Positions 1-3,920 of a stretch of DNA of 9,341 nt are shown here, in pieces. The translations under genes were made by a program, and so were the position numbers. The notes below the pieces were generated by a model, which ran no database searches, had not been told where the DNA came from, and was given only the letters and a program-made list of their open reading frames with translations. Position 1 is the stretch's first letter, and the number at the start of each line of letters is the position of its first letter. The stretch is taken from NCBI GenBank assembly GCA_025362155.1, contig JANYHX010000308.1, positions 1 to 9,341 of the forward strand. Reading direction: 5' to 3'. The stretch comes from Gallionella sp. (GTDB lineage: Bacteria; Pseudomonadota; Gammaproteobacteria; Burkholderiales; Gallionellaceae).

Positions 1-141
1 GAGATGGTCATGCCGGGGGACAACGTCAGCATCACAGTCAACCTGATCAACCCGATTGCGATGGAGGAGGGCTTGCGCTTCGCGATTCGTGAGGGTGGCC
101 GTACTGTCGGTGCGGGGGTGGTTGCAAAGATTATTGAGTAG
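1..141 (+). CDS. tuf: Elongation factor Tu, C-terminal end (partial)
   Basis: The window opens in frame inside a reading frame that gives 46 residues and ends in TAG at 139-141. The visible part begins [18 protein letters not shown] and ends [10 protein letters not shown], which is the C-terminus of EF-Tu domain 3, including the [16 protein letters not shown] stretch shared by bacterial EF-Tu proteins. EF-Tu is the cytoplasmic GTPase that carries aminoacyl-tRNA to the ribosomal A site. Domain 3 contacts the tRNA T-arm and domain 1. The GTPase domain lies outside the window. In many proteobacteria one tuf copy sits directly upstream of tRNA-Trp and secE, which fits here and corresponds to tufB of E. 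coli. Whether this genome has a second tuf copy cannot be judged. Confidence 0.97.
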   Translation, partial: EMVMPGDNVSITVNLINPIAMEEGLRFAIREGGRTVGAGVVAKIIE

Positions 142-149
142 AGAAAACC

Positions 150-209
150 TGTGAAACGTGAAACGAGGCAATGGTTCTGCATTTCACGTTTCACTTTTCA
201 CATTTCACG
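150..209. repeat. Heptanucleotide repeats with inverted copies (TTTCACN type)
   Basis: Four tandem heptads of the form TTTCACN occupy 182-188, 189-195, 196-202 and 203-209 (last bases G, T, A, G). Two heptads in the opposite orientation, TGTGAAA at 150-156 and CGTGAAA at 157-163, lie upstream. As a result 151-163 is a perfect 13-base inverted repeat of 182-194 around an 18-base loop, followed by TTTT at 195-198. The array fills almost the whole gap between the tuf stop codon and the tRNA. A hairpin there could act as a weak terminator or an RNA-processing signal, but that is inference. Confidence 0.85.
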
Positions 210-215
210 GAACAT

Positions 216-291
216 AGGCCAGTAGCTCAATTGGTAGAGTATCGGTCTCCAAAACCGAGGGTTGGGGGTTCGAGACCCTCCTGGCCTGCCA
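216..291 (+). tRNA. tRNA-Trp, anticodon CCA
   Basis: This is a full 76-base cloverleaf. The acceptor stem pairs AGGCCAG (216-222) with CTGGCCT (281-287). It is followed by discriminator G288 and an encoded CCA (289-291). The anticodon stem pairs TCGGT (242-246) with ACCGA (254-258) around loop CTCCAAA, with anticodon CCA at 249-251, which reads UGG. The T-arm stem 264-268/276-280 contains one G-U pair and encloses TTCGAGA. The sequence closely resembles E. coli trpT. Its position between tuf and secE is the usual one in betaproteobacteria. No convincing promoter or terminator separates it from its neighbours, so it is probably processed from a tuf-secE transcript. Confidence 0.98.
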
Positions 292-323
292 AAGCTGTTA
301 ATAGTTAATCGGAATAATTGCGC

Positions 324-671
324 ATGGCAGACAAAATTAAGTTGTTCGTTGCCTTTTTGCTGGTGGCGGCAGGTGTGGCTGGCTACTATTATTTGCATGA
401 TAGTGCCGCAGTATTAAGGCTGGCTTCAATATTGGTTGGTTTGCTATTGGCCGCAGGGGTGGCGTGGACTAGTGAGCCGGGCAAGCGTTTTTTTGCTTTT
501 GCGCAGGATTCTGTTGCCGAGGCGAAGCGCGTGGTGTGGCCTACACGCAAAGAAACAATACAGACCACTGCGGTAGTGATTGCATTTGCCGTCACCATGG
601 CGTTGTTTCTGTGGGCAGTGGACGCAAGTTTAATGGTAGTGGTGAATAAGATGATGGGACGGGGTGAGTAA
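324..671 (+). CDS. secE: Preprotein translocase subunit SecE
   Basis: This encodes a 115-residue inner-membrane protein of the SecYEG channel, which exports unfolded proteins and inserts membrane proteins. SecE clamps and stabilises SecY. Three hydrophobic segments are visible, at about residues 6-24, 33-48 and 83-108. The conserved cytoplasmic amphipathic stretch [13 protein letters not shown] (about residues 66-78), with the family hallmark WPTR at 72-75, precedes the last membrane segment. The three-segment form is typical of proteobacteria. The ATG at 324 is chosen over an in-frame TTG at 318, because a weak GGA at 311-313 is better spaced from the ATG and SecE proteins commonly begin MADK-like. 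The stop TAA (669-671) shares its last A with the nusG start codon, implying translational coupling. Confidence 0.96.
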   Translation: MADKIKLFVAFLLVAAGVAGYYYLHDSAAVLRLASILVGLLLAAGVAWTSEPGKRFFAFAQDSVAEAKRVVWPTRKETIQTTAVVIAFAVTMALFLWAVDASLMVVVNKMMGRGE

Positions 672-1204
672 TGGCCATGCATTGGTATGTTGTTCATACG
701 TACTCGCAGTTTGAGAAAAGCGTGCAACGTGCATTGACCGAGCGCATTCAGCGCGATGGCATGCAGAATAAATTTGGCCAGATACTGGTTCCGGTCGAAG
801 AAGTGGTGGAACTCAAATTAGGGCAAAAGAGTATTACCGAACGCAAATTTTTCCCCGGCTATGTATTGGTTGAAATGGAAATGACAGACGAAAGTTGGCA
901 CCTGGTGAAGAGCACACCTAAAGTGACGGGTTTTCTGGGTGGTTCGGCGATGAAACCCACGCCAATTAGTGCGAAAGAAGTGCAAAACATCATGCAGCAA
1001 ATGCAGGCGGGCGTAGAAAAACCGAGGCCCAAGGTGTTGTTCGAAGTGGGGGAGTTGGTGCGGGTTAAAGAAGGCCCGTTCACTGATTTTAATGGCTCGG
1101 TAGAAGACGTCAATTACGACAAGAATAAAATCCGCGTGGCAGTGACCATCTTTGGTCGTTCGACACCGGTTGAGCTGGATTTCGGCCAGGTAGAAAAGGC
1201 CTGA
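671..1204 (+). CDS. nusG: Transcription termination/antitermination factor NusG
   Basis: This encodes a 177-residue cytoplasmic factor. The N-terminal NGN domain (about 1-115) starts [14 protein letters not shown] and carries [10 protein letters not shown] at 60-69; this domain binds the RNA polymerase clamp. A C-terminal KOW domain (about 125-177) contains [18 protein letters not shown] (130-147). In characterised relatives the KOW domain binds either Rho or ribosomal protein S10, so NusG supports Rho termination or couples transcription to translation. Length matches the family (E. coli 181 residues). The ATG at 671 overlaps the secE stop by one base. A second in-frame ATG at 677 would remove only two residues. 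GGGACGGGG at 656-664 can serve as the ribosome-binding site. Confidence 0.98.
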   Translation: MAMHWYVVHTYSQFEKSVQRALTERIQRDGMQNKFGQILVPVEEVVELKLGQKSITERKFFPGYVLVEMEMTDESWHLVKSTPKVTGFLGGSAMKPTPISAKEVQNIMQQMQAGVEKPRPKVLFEVGELVRVKEGPFTDFNGSVEDVNYDKNKIRVAVTIFGRSTPVELDFGQVEKA

Positions 1205-1229
1205 AAAGCGAAAAATGGTACAAGTGGAT

Positions 1230-1250
1230 GCAACAAACAAAAATTGTTGC
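1230..1250 (+). other. Intergenic hairpin in the nusG-rplK gap
   Basis: GCAACAA (1230-1236) and TTGTTGC (1244-1250) are perfect complements around a 7-base A-rich loop, about 25 bases after the nusG stop. The hairpin is followed by GG rather than a T-run, so it does not look like an intrinsic terminator. It may mark a processing site or the boundary between the secE-nusG and rplK-rplA units. Its function is unknown. Confidence 0.45.
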
Positions 1251-1276
1251 GGTTACCAGATACTATTTTTCATATT

Positions 1277-1306
1277 GGGGAGAGACGGAAAGTTTCGCTA
1301 ATACCC
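1277..1306 (+). promoter_or_regulatory. Candidate L1-binding mRNA leader of rplK-rplA
   Basis: Upstream of rplK, GGG (1278-1280) can pair with CCC (1304-1306), then AG (1281-1282) with CT (1298-1299), leaving an asymmetric internal loop AATA (1300-1303) on one strand. A weaker inner stem with mismatches follows. L1 represses the L11-L1 mRNA in E. coli by binding a leader structure that mimics its 23S rRNA site, a short helix with an asymmetric loop. The position (18 bases before the start codon, next to the ribosome-binding site) and shape fit that model. The helices are short and I have no alignment, so this remains a candidate. Confidence 0.4.
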
Positions 1307-1324
1307 GTTTGATAGGAGTGCATC

Positions 1325-1756
1325 ATGGCAAAGAAAGTCGTCGGTTATATCAAGCTGCAAGTGCCAGCTGGTAAGGCCAATCCAAGTCCCCCGATAGGTC
1401 CCGCATTGGGCCAGCGTGGTTTGAATATCATGGAATTCTGCAAGGCGTTCAACGCGCAAACCCAAGGCGTTGAGCCGGGCCTGCCGATTCCGGTGGTGAT
1501 TACTGCGTTTGCGGACAAGAGCTTTACCTTCATCATGAAGACTCCGCCTGCGAGCATTCTGATCAAGAAGGCTGCCGGTATTCAAAAAGGCAGTAAAACA
1601 CCCCATACCGACAAGGTCGGCAAGCTGACCCGCAAGCAAGCGGAGCAAATTGCAACAACCAAAATGCCGGATCTGACTGCGTCCGATATGGACGCGGCAG
1701 TGCGCACCATTGCGGGCAGCGCGCGTAGCATGGGCATTACCGTGGAGGGCGTATAA
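1325..1756 (+). CDS. rplK: 50S ribosomal protein L11
   Basis: This encodes a 143-residue protein, the usual L11 length. It begins [20 protein letters not shown], followed by the proline-rich [20 protein letters not shown] stretch (about 20-39) of the N-terminal domain, which contacts thiostrepton-class antibiotics and elongation factors. The C-terminal RNA-binding domain (about 75-143) holds [14 protein letters not shown] and ends [13 protein letters not shown]11 binds the GTPase-associated region of 23S rRNA at the base of the L7/L12 stalk and is needed for RelA activation during the stringent response. An AGGAG at 1314-1318 lies six bases before the ATG. The rplA start follows the TAA after one base, and the ribosome-binding site of rplA is inside the end of this gene, so the two are likely coupled. 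Confidence 0.98.
   Translation: MAKKVVGYIKLQVPAGKANPSPPIGPALGQRGLNIMEFCKAFNAQTQGVEPGLPIPVVITAFADKSFTFIMKTPPASILIKKAAGIQKGSKTPHTDKVGKLTRKQAEQIATTKMPDLTASDMDAAVRTIAGSARSMGITVEGV
1744..1748 (+). promoter_or_regulatory. Ribosome-binding site for rplA inside rplK
   Basis: GGAGG sits in the last codons of rplK. It lies 9 bases before the ATG at 1758 and 12 bases before the adjacent ATG at 1761. Spacing favours 1758. Being inside the upstream gene, it ties L1 synthesis to translation of L11, consistent with control of both proteins by one L1-binding site in the leader. Confidence 0.6.
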
Positions 1757-1757
1757 C

Positions 1758-2450
1758 ATGATGTCCAAACGTTATAAAGCGATAACGGCCAAGGTCGATC
1801 GCAACAAGCTGTATCCATTGAATGATGCGCTGAGTCTGGTTAAAGAAAATGCGGGCGCCAAGTTTGATGAGTCCATCGACGTGGCAATCAACCTCGGGAT
1901 TGATGCCAAGAAATCCGACCAGTTGGTGCGTGGTTCTGTCGTGTTGCCCAAGGGTACCGGTAAAACAGTGCGCGTTGCGGTATTTGCTCAAGGTGCCAAG
2001 GCTGAAGAAGCCAAGGCGGCTGGAGCGGACATCGTCGGCTTCGAAGATTTGGCGGAGTCCATCAAAGGCGGCAACCTGAATTTTGACGTCCTGATCGCCA
2101 GTCCGGATGCGATGCGTCTGGTCGGCCAGCTGGGTCAGATATTGGGTCCGCGCGGTTTAATGCCTAACCCTAAGGTGGGTACGGTCTCGGCTGATGTGGC
2201 AGGCGCTGTTAAAAACGCCAAAGCGGGTCAAGTGCAGTATCGCACTGACAAGAACGGTATCGTGCAATGCACCATCGGCCGCGCTTCGTTCGCGCCGGAA
2301 GCATTGCGCGAAAACCTGCTGGCGCTGGTTGATGCGCTGAATAAAGCTAAACCAGCCGCTTCTAAAGGGGTGTACCTGAAAAAGGTATCGCTCTCCAGCA
2401 CTATGGGCGCGGGTATTCGTGTTGAGCAAGCGAGCCTGGTGGCAGGCTGA
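1758..2450 (+). CDS. rplA: 50S ribosomal protein L1
   Basis: This encodes 230 residues (229 from the next codon), close to E. coli L1 (234). Recognisable parts are [14 protein letters not shown] near the N-terminus, [20 protein letters not shown] (56-75), the family signature [20 protein letters not shown] (124-143), and a C-terminal [19 protein letters not shown]1 forms the mobile stalk at the ribosomal E site, helps eject deacylated tRNA, and in E. coli is the translational repressor of the rplK-rplA mRNA. Two consecutive ATG codons (1758, 1761) are possible starts: spacing to GGAGG favours the first, the MSKR-type terminus the second. The open frame extends back to 1710 inside rplK, but a start there would lie before the ribosome-binding site and add residues unlike L1. 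Confidence 0.97.
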   Translation: MMSKRYKAITAKVDRNKLYPLNDALSLVKENAGAKFDESIDVAINLGIDAKKSDQLVRGSVVLPKGTGKTVRVAVFAQGAKAEEAKAAGADIVGFEDLAESIKGGNLNFDVLIASPDAMRLVGQLGQILGPRGLMPNPKVGTVSADVAGAVKNAKAGQVQYRTDKNGIVQCTIGRASFAPEALRENLLALVDALNKAKPAASKGVYLKKVSLSSTMGAGIRVEQASLVAG

Positions 2451-2575
2451 TTTGAATTTAGTGAGTTTGAATTTGTTGGCGAGGCTGTTCTTGTCAGCAT
2501 TTGTTTTTGGACTGCTGGCGGTATGCAGCATCCAAGACCGGTGGAGCCGCAAGGCTTAATGTTTGGCGGGTGGTT

Positions 2576-2646
2576 GATGGTGTGCGGAGGGTTTCTGTCC
2601 TCTGTCATCTGTCCTCCGTCCTCTGATATCCCCCGTAGATGGTGTG
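2576..2646. repeat. 9-base direct repeats flanking the heptad array
   Basis: GATGGTGTG occurs perfectly at 2576-2584 and again at 2638-2646, 62 bases apart, on either side of the heptad array. The second copy is the 3' strand of the proposed L10-leader helix P1. The first could pair with the same 5' strand but lacks the CCGC clamp that follows the second copy. Confidence 0.7.
2594..2628. repeat. Heptanucleotide tandem array (TCTGTCC type)
   Basis: Successive 7-base units read TCTGTCC (2594-2600), TCTGTCA (2601-2607), TCTGTCC (2608-2614), TCCGTCC (2615-2621) and a degenerate TCTGATA (2622-2628). CGGAGG (2585-2590), just before the array, is an inverted repeat of CCTCCG (2613-2618) inside it, so the array can fold as its own hairpin. 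The unit sequence differs from the TTTCACN heptads near the tRNA, but period and copy number are alike. Confidence 0.85.
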
Positions 2647-2698
2647 TCCGCGAGCAGGAATGTTGTTCTCCTGACTCAAGGTCGCTGTGGTAAACGTT

Positions 2699-2721
2699 GG
2701 AATGTGTAAGCAAAGCATTCC
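2699..2721 (+). other. Hairpin just upstream of the rplJ ribosome-binding site
   Basis: GGAATG (2699-2704) and CATTCC (2716-2721) are perfect complements around an 11-base loop. The stem ends eight bases before the GGAGG of rplJ. Together with a smaller CAGGA/TCCTG hairpin at 2655-2673 it could shape access of ribosomes to rplJ. It might be part of the L10 leader switch. Confidence 0.45.
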
Positions 2722-2728
2722 GGAAACT

Positions 2729-2733
2729 GGAGG
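2729..2733 (+). promoter_or_regulatory. Ribosome-binding site that sets the rplJ GTG start
   Basis: GGAGG lies four bases before GTG at 2738-2740. This decides the start: the open frame extends back to 2687, but the upstream residues do not resemble L10, while the residues following this GTG ([18 protein letters not shown]) match the L10 N-terminus. The ATG at 2734 is out of frame and reaches TAA within five codons. Confidence 0.75.
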
Positions 2734-2737
2734 ATGT

Positions 2738-3262
2738 GTGAGTCTTAATCTGCAAGAAAAACAAGCTGTGGTAGCGGAGGTCAGTGCCCAGGTGGCACTG
2801 GCGCAAACTATCGTCTTGGCAGAATACCGTGGCATTCAGGTCGCCGATATCACTAAATTGCGTGCTACGGCGCGCAAATCGGGTGTGTATTTCCATGTGT
2901 TGAAGAACACCCTGGCACGACGCGCGGTACAGGGCACGCCTTTTGAAGCGCTGGCTGAAAAAATGGTCGGCCCTCTTGTGTATAGCATGAGTGCTGATCC
3001 AGTCGCTGCGGCAAAAGTGGTATTCGATTTTGCCAAAACCAATGACAAGCTGGTGATTAAAGCTGGTGCAATGAGCGGCTCCGTGATGTCTGCGGAGCAG
3101 GTCGGTGTGCTCGCTGCAACCCCGAGCCGCGACGAGTTGCTTGCCAAGTTGATGGCCACCATGAATGCGACAACTGCGAAGTTTGTCCGCACTCTGGCTG
3201 CGATCCGCGACAAGCATGCTCCGAGCCAAGTCGAAGGGAACGAAGCTGCTACTGCTGCTTAA
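2738..3262 (+). CDS. rplJ: 50S ribosomal protein L10
   Basis: This encodes 174 residues starting from GTG, within the usual L10 range (E. coli 165). The N-terminal RNA-binding domain reads [18 protein letters not shown], then [19 protein letters not shown] (24-42) and the conserved [15 protein letters not shown] (50-64). A hydrophobic C-terminal helix region (about 135-160, [20 protein letters not shown]) is where L7/L12 dimers attach. L10 anchors the L7/L12 stalk to 23S rRNA beside L11. In E. coli the L10-L7/L12 complex also represses its own mRNA. The 12 or so residues after 162 are a low-complexity acidic/alanine tail ending EAATAA. It is followed after 48 bases by rplL and is probably cotranscribed with it. 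Confidence 0.97.
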   Translation: MSLNLQEKQAVVAEVSAQVALAQTIVLAEYRGIQVADITKLRATARKSGVYFHVLKNTLARRAVQGTPFEALAEKMVGPLVYSMSADPVAAAKVVFDFAKTNDKLVIKAGAMSGSVMSAEQVGVLAATPSRDELLAKLMATMNATTAKFVRTLAAIRDKHAPSQVEGNEAATAA

Positions 3263-3310
3263 ATAATTTTTTGAACTGAATCTTGAATTAACGAAATTAG
3301 GAGAACAATA

Positions 3311-3685
3311 ATGGCTGCAACAAATGCTGATGTAATGGATGTAATTGCTAAGATGACGGTGTTGGAACTGTCCGATCTGATCAGGCAAATGGAAGAAAAA
3401 TTTGGTGTGTCTGCCGCAGCGGTTGCTGTTGCCGGACCTGCTGCCGGTGGTGGTGCCGCTGCTGTTGCGGAACAAACCGAGTTTAGTGTGATCCTAAAGG
3501 CTGCCGGTGAGAATAAAGTAAACACCATCAAAGTGGTTCGTACTATTACCGGCCTGGGCTTGAAAGAAGCCAAGGATCTGGTTGACGGCGCACCCAAGGC
3601 TGTCAAGGAAGGTGTATCCAAGGCGGATGCTGACGCAATTTTGAAGCAGCTCACAGAAGCGGGCGCGGCTGCTGAAATCAAGTAA
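3311..3685 (+). CDS. rplL: 50S ribosomal protein L7/L12
   Basis: This encodes 124 residues, standard length. The N-terminal dimerisation domain (about 1-33) contains [23 protein letters not shown]. The flexible hinge (about 35-53) is rich in Ala and Gly, with [14 protein letters not shown]. The C-terminal domain (about 55-124) has [20 protein letters not shown] and the helix [20 protein letters not shown], which binds EF-Tu, EF-G, IF2 and RF3 and stimulates their GTPase cycle. Several L12 dimers per ribosome are carried on L10, so this protein is made in excess over its neighbours. An AGGAGA at 3299-3304 six bases before the ATG is the strong ribosome-binding site expected. A terminator-like hairpin begins 15 bases after the stop. 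Confidence 0.98.
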   Translation: MAATNADVMDVIAKMTVLELSDLIRQMEEKFGVSAAAVAVAGPAAGGGAAAVAEQTEFSVILKAAGENKVNTIKVVRTITGLGLKEAKDLVDGAPKAVKEGVSKADADAILKQLTEAGAAAEIK

Positions 3686-3700
3686 GGTCTGGTGCTGTAG

Positions 3701-3729
3701 AAAGGCTGGCGGTTTACCGTCAGCCTTTT
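3701..3729 (+). terminator. Terminator/attenuator between rplL and rpoB
   Basis: A 12-base-pair stem pairs 3701-3712 with 3717-3728 (core AAAGGCTGGCGG, one G-U pair) around loop TTTA, with T at 3726-3729. It has the form of an intrinsic terminator with a short T-run. In E. coli a partial terminator at this spot lets only a fraction of polymerases continue into rpoBC, matching the low need for polymerase relative to L7/L12. The short T-run, broken by G3730, fits partial rather than full termination. Confidence 0.8.
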
Positions 3730-3751
3730 GCCGCTTTTAGAAGGCAGCGGC
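3730..3751 (+). other. Second hairpin directly after the rplL attenuator
   Basis: GCCGCT (3730-3735) is complementary to AGCGGC (3746-3751) around a 10-base loop, starting immediately after the T-run of the first hairpin. Stacked hairpins here could form an RNase III processing site like that known between rplL and rpoB in E. coli. That function is inference. Confidence 0.45.
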
Positions 3752-3785
3752 CAGGAAGCCTGAATAATGTTCCTTGTCCCCTGTC

Positions 3786-3874
3786 TTTTAGTCCCGACAT
3801 AATCATCCGGTTATGTTGGCTCTGAAATGCTGTTTTTAGTTCCGGCATAACCTAAAGGTTAGCCTGCACTGAAA
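3786..3874 (+). repeat. Imperfect ~48-base tandem duplication in the rpoB leader
   Basis: A unit starting TTTTAGTCCCGACATAAT at 3786 recurs as TTTTAGTTCCGGCATAAC at 3834, and both copies end in a CTGAAA (3822-3827 and 3869-3874), with a period of 47-48. Each unit contains a hairpin. In the first, 3794-3804 pairs with 3809-3819 (core ACATAA/TTATGT, two G-T wobbles) around loop ATCC. In the second, TAACC (3848-3852) pairs with GGTTA (3857-3861) around TAAA, extended by GGC/GCC across a bulged A. The stems are retained although bases differ. Confidence 0.65.
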
Positions 3875-3878
3875 CTTC

Positions 3879-3905
3879 GTTAACCTTGTTAACTTTGTTT
3901 TCCTT
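3879..3905 (+). repeat. Three 9-base units before rpoB
   Basis: GTTAACCTT (3879-3887), GTTAACTTT (3888-3896) and GTTTTCCTT (3897-3905) form a degenerate 9-base tandem repeat ending seven bases before the GGAGA of rpoB. The pyrimidine-rich, weakly structured stretch may simply keep the translation start open. No specific role is evident. Confidence 0.5.
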
Positions 3906-3920
3906 AATCGTGGAGATTAT

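Larger units (their letters stand above)
2518..2651 (+). promoter_or_regulatory. L10(L7/L12) autoregulatory mRNA leader, expanded
   Basis: The gap before rplJ folds into nested helices like the L10 leader family. Closing helix P1 pairs 2518-2532 with 2638-2651: CATC/GATG, a G-G mismatch, five pairs including two wobbles, a bulged T2522, then GCGG/CCGC. Helix P2 pairs CGGTGG (2539-2544) with CCCCCG (2630-2635) with one T-C mismatch. Hairpin P3 is AGCC-GCAA-GGCT (2545-2556), a four-pair stem with a GNRA-type loop. The segment CCAAGACCG before P2 is what I recall as conserved in this leader family. In E. coli the L10-L7/L12 complex binds such a leader to repress rplJ-rplL translation. Unusually, 73 bases separate P3 from the 3' strand of P2, holding a heptad array. 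Confidence 0.6.

Noticed and set aside
182..209. CRISPR-like array
   Set aside because: Units are 7 bases and directly abutting with no spacers; the same holds for 2594-2628.
1248..1276. Promoter TTGCGG - 17 bases - CATATT before rplK
   Set aside because: Only three of six and four of six consensus matches; not strong enough to annotate although an L11 promoter in this gap would be plausible.
1710..1757. Upstream ATG start for rplA at 1710
   Set aside because: It lies before the GGAGG at 1744-1748 and adds residues unlike any L1 N-terminus.
2491..2527. Promoter for rplJ with TTGTCA (2491-2496) as -35
   Set aside because: No acceptable -10 at 16-18 bases; the nearest TATGCA (2522-2527) is 25 bases away.
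2576..2646. Insertion sequence with 9-base target duplication
   Set aside because: The 53 bases between the repeats have no terminal inverted repeats or coding capacity, and they contain the 3' strand of leader helix P2, so a simple mobile-element insertion does not fit.
2687..2737. Upstream GTG start for rplJ at 2687
   Set aside because: The added residues do not resemble L10 and the stretch overlaps the 2699-2721 hairpin and the ribosome-binding site used for GTG 2738.
2228..3475. Long open frame on the minus strand (415 codons) spanning the end of rplA to the start of rplL
   Set aside because: It lies antisense to strongly conserved ribosomal genes, has no recognisable domain and is rich in Ser/His/Arg as expected for a shadow frame.
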